A DNA stretch of 38,955 bases from Desulfobacterales bacterium (GTDB taxonomy: Bacteria; Desulfobacterota; Desulfobacteria; Desulfobacterales; Desulfatibacillaceae), in contig JAGVAW010000054.1 of the NCBI GenBank assembly GCA_020060085.1, forward strand, positions 1-38,955. Reading direction: 5' to 3'. Of the stretch, positions 18,942 to 27,709 are shown one piece after another. Each line of letters starts with the position of its first letter. Positions within the stretch are counted from its first letter, which is position 1. The notes under the pieces were generated by a model, which had not been told where the DNA came from, searched no databases, and saw nothing but the letters and a program-made list of their open reading frames with translations. The translations under genes were made by a program, and so were the position numbers.

Positions 18942-20135
18942 ATGAAACCCATTGAAATTGCCCCCAAAATCTACTGGGTTGGCGCTGTTGACTGGAATAT
19001 AAGGGATTTCCACGGCTATTCCACAAAGGCAGGAACCACCTACAATGCCTATCTCATTGTGGACAAAACCGTTGCCCTCATAGATACGGTGAAGGCCCCA
19101 TTTGCCGATGAAATGCTTGAGCGGATAAGCCATGTTATTGATCCGAAAAAAATTGACATTCTTATCTCCAACCACACGGAGATGGATCATTCGGGCGGCA
19201 TTCCCAAAATCATGCACTTTATAGGCCAAGACAAGCCCCTGTACTGCTCCAAAATGGGCAAGAAAAACCTGTCCATGCACTTTGGAGACAAATACAATTT
19301 CCATGCTGTGGAGGATGGAGAGACCCTCTCTCTGGGAAGCCGCTCCCTCACCTTTCTGGAAACAAAGATGCTCCACTGGCCTGACAGCATGTTTTCCTAT
19401 TGTCCTGAAGACAAAATATTGTTTTCAAGCGATGCCTTTGGACAGCACTACGCAGGCCCCCAGCGCTTTGACGATGAAATCGGCGAAGCCATAATGCCCC
19501 ATGCCAAAACCTATTTTGCCAACATTCTGCTCCTTTACACGCCGCTCATTGAAAAGCTCCTCGCCAGGGTTACACAAATGGGCCTTGAGTTTTCAATGAT
19601 TCTGCCGGATCACGGAATCATGTGGCGGCAAGACCCTGGCAAAATTGTTGCGGCTTACGCCAGATGGAGCCGCCAGGAGCCAAAGAACAAAGCTGTGGTG
19701 GCCTATGACACCATGTGGAACAGCACCCGCATCATGGCCGAATCAATTGCCGAGGGCCTTGGCCAGGCTGGGGTTCATGCCCTGCCCATGCATTTGCGCG
19801 CCAATGACCGCAGCGAGGTCATAACCCAGGTTATGGACGCCGGACTTGTGGTGGTGGGTTCCCCAACCCTCAACAACGGGCTTTTCCCCACAGTGAGCGA
19901 TTTTCTCACCTACATGAAGGGCTTAAAGCCCAAAAACAAAATTGGCGCGGCATTCGGCTCCTATGGCTGGAGCGGCGAGGCACCCAAAATCTTGAGCAGC
20001 CAGCTTGATGAAATGGGCTTTGACCAGCCCGAAGCGCCCCTCAAGGTTTTGTATGTGCCAGGACCCGAAGCAAAAAAACAATGCTTTGAGTGGGGCGAAA
20101 AACTGGGCAAAATCCTTGTGGACCGCCTCAAATGA
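18942..20135 (+). CDS. A-type flavoprotein (rubredoxin:oxygen oxidoreductase / FprA family)
   Basis: Metallo-beta-lactamase HTEMDHSGG, D...H ligands; flavodoxin-like domain VVAYDTMWNSTRIMAESIAEG, FGSYGWSGEAPK. Confidence 0.95.
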   Translation: MKPIEIAPKIYWVGAVDWNIRDFHGYSTKAGTTYNAYLIVDKTVALIDTVKAPFADEMLERISHVIDPKKIDILISNHTEMDHSGGIPKIMHFIGQDKPLYCSKMGKKNLSMHFGDKYNFHAVEDGETLSLGSRSLTFLETKMLHWPDSMFSYCPEDKILFSSDAFGQHYAGPQRFDDEIGEAIMPHAKTYFANILLLYTPLIEKLLARVTQMGLEFSMILPDHGIMWRQDPGKIVAAYARWSRQEPKNKAVVAYDTMWNSTRIMAESIAEGLGQAGVHALPMHLRANDRSEVITQVMDAGLVVVGSPTLNNGLFPTVSDFLTYMKGLKPKNKIGAAFGSYGWSGEAPKILSSQLDEMGFDQPEAPLKVLYVPGPEAKKQCFEWGEKLGKILVDRLK

Positions 20136-20320
20136 AGCAGGTCCCGGTGCTGGATATTTCTGACTGCACGGACTGCGAGGGCTGTATCTCCCTTTGTCAG
20201 CAGGTATTTGTGCGAAACGATGCAGGATTTATCGAGGTTGTGGAGCTGGATTCCTACCCCAAGGAGGCGGTTGACGAGGCCATCAAGAACTGCCCCTGCG
20301 GGTGCATTTCCTGGGAGTAA
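20132..20320 (+). CDS. Ferredoxin-like Fe-S protein (62 aa)
   Basis: MKQVPVLDISDCTDCEGCISLCQQVFVRND...AIKNCPCGCISWE; ATGA overlap with flavoprotein gene. Confidence 0.9.
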   Translation: MKQVPVLDISDCTDCEGCISLCQQVFVRNDAGFIEVVELDSYPKEAVDEAIKNCPCGCISWE

Positions 20321-20368
20321 AAACAGCTCCGTTAAAGCATTTGATTTCCCTGCAAAAGGAGACAAGCC

Positions 20369-20722
20369 ATGCCCCCAGGCCGTGTTGCCCTGTTTGCCTT
20401 TTCAAAAGAGGCTTCCTGCTTTATCCATGTTCTGCTAAATGCCCTGGATTTTGCAGACAAGGGCTGGACAGCCCGAATAGTGGTGGAGGGCGGAGCAACA
20501 ACGATTATTCCAGAAGTGGCCCGGCCGGATCACGCCCTTAACAGCCTGTTTGTTCAGGCCCTGGAAAGAGACCTTTTTGACGGAGCCTGCAAGGCCTGCT
20601 CAACCCAGTTGGGGGTGGCAGATAAGGTGCAAAAGGCAGGCCTGCGCCTTCTTCACGAAATGAAGGGACATCCCAGCATGGCCTGGTACCGGCAGATGGG
20701 CCACGAAATCATCACCTTTTAA
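20369..20722 (+). CDS. DsrE-like small cytoplasmic protein
   Basis: GRVALFAFSKEASCFIHVLLNALDFADKGWTARIVVEGGAT...FDGACKACSTQLG; SD aaaggaga. Confidence 0.7.
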   Translation: MPPGRVALFAFSKEASCFIHVLLNALDFADKGWTARIVVEGGATTIIPEVARPDHALNSLFVQALERDLFDGACKACSTQLGVADKVQKAGLRLLHEMKGHPSMAWYRQMGHEIITF

Positions 20723-20743
20723 GGCAGGGCAAACAAGGGATTC

Positions 20744-21442
20744 TTGGTTAAACAGGATAACAACGCAAAAATCCGGGGCCGCGCTTTAAAAAAACAGGTG
20801 CTCTCCCTTATTATGGACCTTGAGGAGGAGCGCCTTGAAAAAGCCCTGGAAGATTTTGAGCCCCGCAGGGTGGCAAGCCCCCTTATCGGCCTTCTTTGCT
20901 CCGGCAGTCAAAAAATCCGCTGGAAGGCCGTTGCTGCTTTAGGTTTTGTAACAGACCGCCTTGCCCGCGAAAAGCCGGAATCTGCAAGGGAGATAATGCG
21001 CCGCTTTTTGTGGCAGATGAATGAGGAATCCGGCGGCATAGGCTGGGGCGTGCCTGAAGCAATGGGCGAGGCAATGGCCAGAAACCCCATGCTGGCCAAA
21101 GAGTTTGGCAGCATCCTGGTTTCATACCTGGCCCAGGGCGGCAATTATCTGGAGCATGACCCCATCCGGGCTGCTGTTGTGTGGGGCATAGGAAGAATGG
21201 CCCAGACCCAACTTGCAATTGCAGCCCCTGCAAAAGCCGATCTTGTTCTTTCACTTAATTCAGACAACAGGGTTGAGAGGGCCTATGCTGCCTGGGCGCT
21301 TGTCCAAATGGGCGAAAGGCTCCCCGCAAACGCCATATCCCGCCTTGCCGATGACAAACAGCCCGTAACGATTATGGATGGCGGGCAGATTATTGAGCTT
21401 GTTCCGGCTGGCCTTGTCCGGGGTGAAAAAGATAATATATGA
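20744..21442 (+). CDS. HEAT-repeat-like DVU0298 family protein
   Basis: EIMRRFLWQMNEESGGIGWGVPEAMGEAMARNPMLAKEFGSILVSYLAQGGNYLEHDPIRAAVVWGIGRMAQ; TTG start likely. Confidence 0.85.
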   Translation: MVKQDNNAKIRGRALKKQVLSLIMDLEEERLEKALEDFEPRRVASPLIGLLCSGSQKIRWKAVAALGFVTDRLAREKPESAREIMRRFLWQMNEESGGIGWGVPEAMGEAMARNPMLAKEFGSILVSYLAQGGNYLEHDPIRAAVVWGIGRMAQTQLAIAAPAKADLVLSLNSDNRVERAYAAWALVQMGERLPANAISRLADDKQPVTIMDGGQIIELVPAGLVRGEKDNI

Positions 21443-22224
21443 AGCACCCCCTAACAAGCGATGAGCTGGAGCGCTGGTACGCCCGCTACAACGACCGGAC
21501 CTTTGTGGGTGCCGATCCGGTGGGCTTTGTCCATGCCTTTGACAACCCGGACGACTGCCAGGTGGCAGGCCTTGTCGCCTCATGCCTGGCCTATGGCCGC
21601 GTGGCGCAGATATCTTCAATTGTCAGCCGGGTTCTTGCGGTCATGGGGCCTTCCCCTGCCGCCTTTATCCGCAGCACGCCCCAAAAGGATTTTCTGCCCC
21701 TTGTCTGCAACATGGGCCACCGCTTCTGCAAGGGCAATGACATTGCAAGCCTGCTTACAGCCGCAAAACGCCTTGTCATTGAATACGGCAGCCTGGAAGC
21801 AGCCTTCTGCTCCAATCTCTCCCCTGGCCACGAAACCGTGCTGCCCGCAATGGCAAGCTTTGCCCAAAAGCTCATTGCCGCAGGCTTTGACAGCCCCAAC
21901 CACCTTGTGCCAGCCGTTTCGCGCGGTAGCGCCTGCAAGCGGCTGAACCTCTATCTGCGCTGGATGGCCAGAAACGACAATATTGATGTGGGCATCTGGA
22001 AAAGCGTTTCTCCGGCCCAGCTCATCATCCCGCTGGATATTCACATGCACCGCCAGTGCCTGGCCTTTGGGCTGACAAAACGCAAGGCCGCAGACATGAA
22101 AACAGCTCTTGAAGTGACTGCCGCCTTCAGGCGCTTTGCCCCGCAAGACCCTGTCCGTTACGACTTTGCCATCACCCGCCGCTCAATGGAGCAGCAGGGC
22201 GGCAAGCCCCATGCGGTCTCTTAA
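21439..22224 (+). CDS. TIGR02757 family protein
   Basis: DDCQVAGLVASCLAYGRVAQI...MGHRFCKGNDI...RLNLYLRWMARNDNIDVGIW...LIIPLDIHMHR; ATGA overlap with upstream gene. Confidence 0.85.
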   Translation: MKHPLTSDELERWYARYNDRTFVGADPVGFVHAFDNPDDCQVAGLVASCLAYGRVAQISSIVSRVLAVMGPSPAAFIRSTPQKDFLPLVCNMGHRFCKGNDIASLLTAAKRLVIEYGSLEAAFCSNLSPGHETVLPAMASFAQKLIAAGFDSPNHLVPAVSRGSACKRLNLYLRWMARNDNIDVGIWKSVSPAQLIIPLDIHMHRQCLAFGLTKRKAADMKTALEVTAAFRRFAPQDPVRYDFAITRRSMEQQGGKPHAVS

Positions 22225-22299
22225 AATCAGCAGACAAAAGGCTGAACCAGTTAAAAAAATTTGTTTTCGGGCGCGGGTTAATGATTTGCCTGCTTCCTG

Positions 22300-23274
22300 T
22301 CACCTGTCAAAAACCTTTGGGTTAAGGCAGTTGGGCGGTTTTTTGCCTGTGAGCATGGCTGCAAGGTTTTTGGCTGCAAGTATGGCCATGTCCGTGCGCG
22401 CCCTCACAGTTGCCGAGCCGGTATGGGCTGCAAGCACAACATTGTCCAGACGGGTCAGGCCAGGGGTGATATTTGGCTCGAACTCGTAAACATCCAGCCC
22501 TGCCCCGGCAATTGCCCCCTGCTCCAGCGCCCGCACCAGGGCAGCCTCATCCACCACCGGCCCCCTTGCCGTGTTTATGAGATAAGCTGTTGGTTTCATG
22601 GCTGCAAAGGCCTTTTCATCAAACAGATGGCGCGTTTTTTCTGTGAGGGGGGTGTGAATGCTCACAAAGTCCGCTTGGGTTAGCAGGGTTTCAAAGTCAA
22701 CCCTTTTGGCCTTGAGTTTTTTATCCAGCAGGGGGTTTTGCGGCCCGCAATAAACAACCTGCATGGAAAAGCCGGCAGACATGAGCGCCATTGCAGTACC
22801 TATGCGGCCAGGCCCAACAATTCCAAGGGTCTTGCCGCTCACTCCCTGGCCTAAAAACTCCAGGGGGTTCCAGCCCTTCCACCTGTTGCTGCGAACCGCC
22901 GCATCCGAGGCCACCACCTTGCGGCACACGGCAAAAAGCAAGGCCCAGGCCATTTCCGCGGTGGCCTCCGTGAGAACGCCGGGGGTGTTGGAAACAGGTA
23001 TCCCCCTTTTGGTGGCCTCATTCACGTCAATGTTGTCAAAGCCCACGGCATAGTTGGCATAACCCATCAGTTTGGGGGCATGGTCAAAAAATTCCCTGTC
23101 AATGGAGTCTGTCAGAAGCCCGATAACTCCGTGGCAATCCTTGACTTTTTCGTAAAGCTCCTGCCTTGTGAGGGGGCGGTCCAGAAGGTTTACCTCAACT
23201 GCGGCCAGCTCGTAAAGTTCTGCAATTCCCTGGTCGGGGATGGCGCGGGTCACGAAAACACGAAAAGGCTGCAT
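22300..23274 (-). CDS. D-2-hydroxyacid dehydrogenase (glyoxylate reductase-like)
   Basis: MQPFRVFVTRAIPDQGIAELYELA...LGIVGPGRIGTAMA...HTPLTEKTRHLFDEKAFAAMKPTAYLINTARGPVVDEAALV. Confidence 0.93.
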   Translation of the reverse strand: MQPFRVFVTRAIPDQGIAELYELAAVEVNLLDRPLTRQELYEKVKDCHGVIGLLTDSIDREFFDHAPKLMGYANYAVGFDNIDVNEATKRGIPVSNTPGVLTEATAEMAWALLFAVCRKVVASDAAVRSNRWKGWNPLEFLGQGVSGKTLGIVGPGRIGTAMALMSAGFSMQVVYCGPQNPLLDKKLKAKRVDFETLLTQADFVSIHTPLTEKTRHLFDEKAFAAMKPTAYLINTARGPVVDEAALVRALEQGAIAGAGLDVYEFEPNITPGLTRLDNVVLAAHTGSATVRARTDMAILAAKNLAAMLTGKKPPNCLNPKVFDR

Positions 23275-23411
23275 GGCAATATCCTTGTTTTTATTGATAA
23301 TATTGTGGCTATCAGGCAAATTTTCTGGAATTTGCCTTTAAAAATACGCCCGCCGGGTTTAAAAAAAGGCGTAAGGCTCCAATCATGCAGGATTTTTCCA
23401 TTACAGAGCCA

Positions 23412-23440
23412 TTGACACAAAGCCGTATTTTGGATATTTA
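23412..23440 (+). promoter_or_regulatory. Putative sigma70-type promoter for hpt
   Basis: TTGACA-17 nt-TATTTA. Confidence 0.6.
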
Positions 23441-23543
23441 ATAATAATCTGATAATCTGGCAACTTTTCTTTGCATTGCTTTTCCTCCATATTGAATCCG
23501 GGCTTTTCGGGCCGCAGAGCGCCTGGGCCTGGCATGGAGAATC

Positions 23544-24062
23544 ATGGACAAGCTGGAGCCTGTTTTTAGCCCCCGTGAGCTGGAAAAAACCGTGGAGCGA
23601 ATTGCCGGGGAGATTTCGAGGGATTTTGCGGGTCAGGATGTGGTGCTGGTGGGCGTTCTCAACGGGGCATTCATTTTTCTGGCAGATCTGGCCAGACAGC
23701 TCACTGTGAACAGTTTCATAGACTTCGTTCGCGTGGCAAGCTATGGTAAGGGTATGGAAAGCTCCGGCGAGCTTAAGCTTACAAAAGATGTGGAAACAGA
23801 CCTTGAAGGAAAAAATGTCATAATTGTTGAAGATATACTGGATACAGGCCTTACAATTGAGTTTTTGCTGAAGCATTTTGCGGCAAAAAAACCCCTTTCC
23901 GTTTCCGTGTGCGCCATGATTGACAAAACAAAGCGCAGAAAAACAGCCGTATGCGCCCAATACACGGGCCATGCAGTGGAAGATGGCTTTCTTGTGGGCT
24001 ACGGCCTGGACTGGGCCGAAAAATATCGCTGCCTTCCCGGAATTTACTGTGTCAAACCCTAA
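23544..24062 (+). CDS. hpt: Hypoxanthine phosphoribosyltransferase
   Basis: LVGVLNGAFIFLADL; NVIIVEDILDTGLTI; GHAVEDGFLVGYGLDWAEKYRCLPGIY. Confidence 0.95.
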   Translation: MDKLEPVFSPRELEKTVERIAGEISRDFAGQDVVLVGVLNGAFIFLADLARQLTVNSFIDFVRVASYGKGMESSGELKLTKDVETDLEGKNVIIVEDILDTGLTIEFLLKHFAAKKPLSVSVCAMIDKTKRRKTAVCAQYTGHAVEDGFLVGYGLDWAEKYRCLPGIYCVKP

Positions 24063-24077
24063 AAAGCGGGGAAACTC

Positions 24078-26417
24078 ATGATAGTCAACTGCCCCAAATG
24101 CGCCACCAAATTGAGCCTGGATGACAGCTTGGTCAAGGGCAAGAAGGTCAAGGTCCGCTGCTCGGTCTGTCAGGACATTTTTTCCGCCGGGCCTCTGCCC
24201 GACGCCTCCCTGGGCCTTGGCGCAGACCTGGATTTGGATTTCAACCTGGATCTTTCCGAGCTTGGCGATCTGGAAGCCGGGCTGGAGGACGCCCTTTCCG
24301 AAGCCCCTGAAGAGAGGCTTTCCCCCCTGGCTGACAGCGGAGATTTGGACCTCAACCTGCCAAACCTTGATGATCTGGAGGATGGTCTGGAATCAGCCAT
24401 GTCCTCTCCGGGTGGAAGCCCCCAGCCCGCAGCTCCGCAGGCCGCCCGCCCCCCGGAGCCGCCCCTTATTGATGACGAGGACACCCTTGGCGAGCTTGGC
24501 GATCTTTCCGATGACGACCTTGCCCTGTCGGCAGATGAAGAATCTTCTGCAAAACCAGCCGGTGATATGGGCGAGCTTCCTGATCTGGCCGCTGAAATTG
24601 CCGATGACCTGGGCGGGGATTCCCCTTCCCAGGACCTGTTGGCCGACAAGGACGAGGATACACTTGGCGATCTGGGCGACCTGGGCGACGATGATCTGGC
24701 CCTGGCCGCTGATGAGGGCACTGCTGCAAAAGCTGCCGATGGTTTTGGCGAACTGCCTGATCTGGCCGCTGAAATTGAAGATGACCTGGAGGATGCCCCG
24801 TCACAGGAGCTTTTGACTGACAAGGATGAGGACACCCTTGGCGATCTGGGCGACCTGGCTGACGAGGACATGGCCCTGGCCGCTGATGAGGGCACTGCTG
24901 CAAAAGCTGCCGATGATATGGGCGAGCTGCCTGATCTGGCCGCTGAAATTGAAGATGACCTGGGCAGCAAGGAAAGGGATGGCGACACCCTTGACCTTGA
25001 TCTGGACCTGGATTTGCCAGGCATTGAGGATGTGGCTGCTTCACCTGCTGCCACCGCCGCCTCTGATGAGGAGGACCCGGATGCTGTGGCAAGGGCTTTG
25101 GCAGAAGTGGCCGGCCCTGATGCAGGCGACGAGGTGGATCTTTCCGAGCCTGCAACCAAGGAAGACCTGACTCTGGAGTTGGGGGACCTGGAAGCCCCGG
25201 CGCAAGAGGAGCCGCTTGCCGCCGGAGATGGCGATCTGGACCTTGACCTGGACCTGGACATGGACCTTGGCGCTGGCGAGGAGGCCGCTGGAGACCAGGA
25301 TTTGGATCTGGATTTGGGAGACATGGAAGATGGCCAACAGCCCGAACCCCTTGCCGCAGGCGGCCAGGATTTAGACCTTGGAGACCTGGACCTTGGCGAT
25401 GATGCCGAGCTTGACCTGAGCCAAACCTCAAAGGCGTCCTCTGCTGCTGATGGCCTTGGGGATTTGGATACTGATTTTGATCTGGAAACCCCGGCCCTTG
25501 AGCCAGCAGCCCAGGATGGTCAGGACCTTGCAATAGACCTGGATAGCTTTGAGCTTACTTCAGATGATGCGGATGCCCTGGCGGGCGGGCAGGATTTTGA
25601 GCAGATTCCCGACCATGACAAACCGGTCATGGATATGGATTTTGACCTGGAAGAAACCATGGAGATGGACCCGGGTGCAGCAGCCAGAAGACAGGCCGAT
25701 GCCCAAGATGCCCAGGCCACGGAGGTATCTGCCCCTCCGAGCCGGGATTTGCAGGAAACGGTTGCTTTGGACCGCCCCTTTGTGGATGAGCATGAGCAGG
25801 CCGTACCCTTGCAGGAAGAAGATTTCGGCCCGGATCAGCAAACCCAGGAAAGTTTTGTTCCGGAAGACGAAGCCCTTATGCCGCCCCCGGTTGCACCCTC
25901 AAGAAACTGGGCGGCCATTGGCGCAGTGATTGTGCTTGTTCTGGCGGTTGTGGGCATTGGCGGGTACTTTGCATCCAAGTTCCTGGGCGAAAAAGAGCCG
26001 GTTGCGGTTATGGCCCCGGCTGATGACATGGGCATAAGGAATCTCACAATTACCAATGTTGCCGGGCACCTGGAAGAAAATGAAAATGCCGGACAGATTG
26101 TTGTTCTCCGGGGAACTATAAAAAACGAATATCCCCAGGCCCGCAACAATATACAAATTTATGCCGAGCTTTTTGACGGACAAAACAATGTGGTGGCCGA
26201 AGAATGGGCCGCAGCAGGAATTTACATTGCCAATCAGGAATTTAGAAGCCAGCCCATGCAGGAGCTTGTGGATCGTTTCACCGGCAAGCTTGGACCTGCG
26301 CCGGTCAGCATCAAACCCGGCGAGGAGGCTCATTTCACCGTCATCTTCTTCAATCCGCCCCAGAATGTGAGCGAGTATTCCGTGCAGCCCATAGGCTCCA
26401 GCCCTGCGGGCATATGA
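24078..26417 (+). CDS. MJ0042-type zinc-ribbon protein with long acidic repeat region, one TM helix and DUF3426-like C-terminal domain
   Basis: MIVNCPKCATKLSLDDSLVKGKKVKVRCSVCQDIF; acidic D/L-rich repeats; TM GAVIVLVLAVVGIGGYFAS; C-terminal NLTITNVAGHLEENENAGQIVVLRGTIKNEY. Confidence 0.88.
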   Translation: MIVNCPKCATKLSLDDSLVKGKKVKVRCSVCQDIFSAGPLPDASLGLGADLDLDFNLDLSELGDLEAGLEDALSEAPEERLSPLADSGDLDLNLPNLDDLEDGLESAMSSPGGSPQPAAPQAARPPEPPLIDDEDTLGELGDLSDDDLALSADEESSAKPAGDMGELPDLAAEIADDLGGDSPSQDLLADKDEDTLGDLGDLGDDDLALAADEGTAAKAADGFGELPDLAAEIEDDLEDAPSQELLTDKDEDTLGDLGDLADEDMALAADEGTAAKAADDMGELPDLAAEIEDDLGSKERDGDTLDLDLDLDLPGIEDVAASPAATAASDEEDPDAVARALAEVAGPDAGDEVDLSEPATKEDLTLELGDLEAPAQEEPLAAGDGDLDLDLDLDMDLGAGEEAAGDQDLDLDLGDMEDGQQPEPLAAGGQDLDLGDLDLGDDAELDLSQTSKASSAADGLGDLDTDFDLETPALEPAAQDGQDLAIDLDSFELTSDDADALAGGQDFEQIPDHDKPVMDMDFDLEETMEMDPGAAARRQADAQDAQATEVSAPPSRDLQETVALDRPFVDEHEQAVPLQEEDFGPDQQTQESFVPEDEALMPPPVAPSRNWAAIGAVIVLVLAVVGIGGYFASKFLGEKEPVAVMAPADDMGIRNLTITNVAGHLEENENAGQIVVLRGTIKNEYPQARNNIQIYAELFDGQNNVVAEEWAAAGIYIANQEFRSQPMQELVDRFTGKLGPAPVSIKPGEEAHFTVIFFNPPQNVSEYSVQPIGSSPAGI
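24474..24980 (+). repeat. Three in-frame tandem repeats (~174-177 nt, 58-59 aa)
   Basis: Units beginning DEDTLGELGDL / DEDTLGDLGDL / DEDTLGDLGDL at 24474, 24651, 24825, each containing GELPDLAAEI.DDL. Confidence 0.85.
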
Positions 26418-26499
26418 AAAAAAGCGGATGCTTGCAAAAATCGTTTTGAAGGCAGTTGACGGACGCCTGCTTTTCATGTTAGGGCCTTGTGGCTTTTGT

Positions 26500-26576
26500 G
26501 GCGATGTAGCTCAGCTGGTTAGAGCATGCGGCTCATATCCGCAGTGTCCGGGGTTCAAGTCCCTGCATCGCCACCA
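26500..26576 (+). tRNA. tRNA with CAT anticodon, probably elongator tRNA-Met; CCA encoded
   Basis: GGCGATG TA GCTC-AGCTGGTTA-GAGC A TGCGG-CTCATAT-CCGCA GTGTC CGGGG-TTCAAGT-CCCTG CATCGCC A CCA; G1:C72 paired so not initiator; Ile2 (CAU) not excluded. Confidence 0.93.
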
Positions 26577-26590
26577 CCTGTGAACAACCC

Positions 26591-26640
26591 GGACCCCTTC
26601 GGCAAGTGCCAAAACGCCGGAGGGGTCCTTTGCTTTGTCT
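26591..26640 (+). terminator. Rho-independent terminator after tRNA
   Basis: GGACCCCTTCGGC ... GCCGGAGGGGTCC (one G:U) followed by TTTGCTTTGTCTTTT. Confidence 0.8.
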
Positions 26641-26668
26641 TTTAAAAAAGGTGTTTGCACTAAAAGCG

Positions 26669-27046
26669 ATGCTTTTTGCCTACCAGAAAATAGCAGAGCA
26701 AAGAATTGCAGATGCCCAGAAAAAGGGTGAATTCGATCATCTGGAGGGCAAGGGCAAACCTTTGTGTTTAGATGGGGCCAATGTGCCGGAAGACTTGAAG
26801 CTGGCTTACAAAATGCTCAAAAACGCCGGTTTTGTGCCGCCGGAATTGGAGCTGCAAAAGCAGATTCGCCAGACAGAGGACCTGCTTGCCTGCTTACAAG
26901 ATGAGAAAGACAAGTACAAGGCCATGAAAAAGCTTAATTTTCTGGTCTTGAAGCTCAATGTTATGCGTGGAGCGCGCGCTGACATGGAAATCCCACAGCG
27001 TTACGAGCCTGCGCTCATAGGGCGTCTTGAGAAGAAACAGGATTAA
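26669..27046 (+). CDS. DUF1992 (DnaJ homolog subfamily C member 28 conserved domain) protein
   Basis: IAEQRIADAQKKGEFDHLEGKGKPLCLDG...AYKMLKNAGFVPPELELQKQI; start uncertain. Confidence 0.88.
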   Translation: MLFAYQKIAEQRIADAQKKGEFDHLEGKGKPLCLDGANVPEDLKLAYKMLKNAGFVPPELELQKQIRQTEDLLACLQDEKDKYKAMKKLNFLVLKLNVMRGARADMEIPQRYEPALIGRLEKKQD

Positions 27047-27078
27047 AGACGCTGCTCTTTGCAGCAAGGAGTTTTTCT

Positions 27079-27576
27079 GTGTTTCTGCGAAAAAAGGAAA
27101 AGGTTGTTGACAAGGAAAAGGAAGAGATGGTGCGGGGCATATTGATGGCCTATTCCATCCTTATCTTTCATGCCCTTTTGGTGTGCGGTCTCTTCTTTGC
27201 AATTATTTTTTTCCAGGGCCTTGTGCGCTATATGCCCTGGATTTTTCTGACCGGCGGCGCGCTTATTGTCTATTCCGGGTACCGCTTTTTACAGTCCATG
27301 AAGCAGAAGCATCAGACCCTGGGAGACCTTCTGCGGGACCCCCTCTTTGAAGGCCGGAGCGTGGATCTGCGCCTGCTGGGCGGCGCGGTTGAAATAAAGC
27401 TTGGCAAGCCCGACCGCCCCAGGGTGGAGGCCATTGAAGTAAAGCCCGCTGTCTGCGAGATAGTAGACCGCTCCCCCGAAAGGGAGCGCGAGCTTTTGCG
27501 GCTTGATTATCTGCTTGAGCGCAGGCTCATCACCAAAGAGGAATACAACAAGGCCAAAAAAAGCGTTTTTGATTGA
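27079..27576 (+). CDS. Two-TM membrane protein with SHOCT-like C-terminus
   Basis: ILMAYSILIFHALLVCGLFFAIIFF and PWIFLTGGALIVYSGY; C-terminal LRLDYLLERRLITKEEYNKAKKSVFD. Confidence 0.72.
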   Translation: MFLRKKEKVVDKEKEEMVRGILMAYSILIFHALLVCGLFFAIIFFQGLVRYMPWIFLTGGALIVYSGYRFLQSMKQKHQTLGDLLRDPLFEGRSVDLRLLGGAVEIKLGKPDRPRVEAIEVKPAVCEIVDRSPERERELLRLDYLLERRLITKEEYNKAKKSVFD

Positions 27577-27709
27577 ACAGGCTGAACTCCCAAAGGAAAA
27601 TACACAGCCCGCGCCAAAACCTCAAACGCCGGACTGGCCTTCTGAAATTGCGTCTGCGACTTGCGGCAGCCTTTTAACAAAAAAGTTGTTGCCAGGAAAT
27701 GCCTTCTTC

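Noticed and set aside
23250-23972. 240-aa minus ORF over hpt
   Set aside because: Antisense to a confident hpt gene.
24170-25533. Long minus-strand ORFs (384 aa and 355 aa) and an alternative plus frame in the acidic repeat gene
   Set aside because: Low-complexity S/R or P/G/Q-rich translations mirroring the Asp/Leu repeat codons; the sense frame has Zn-ribbon, TM and domain ends.
26456-26480. Possible promoter (TTGACG) before the tRNA gene
   Set aside because: No convincing -10 hexamer at proper spacing.
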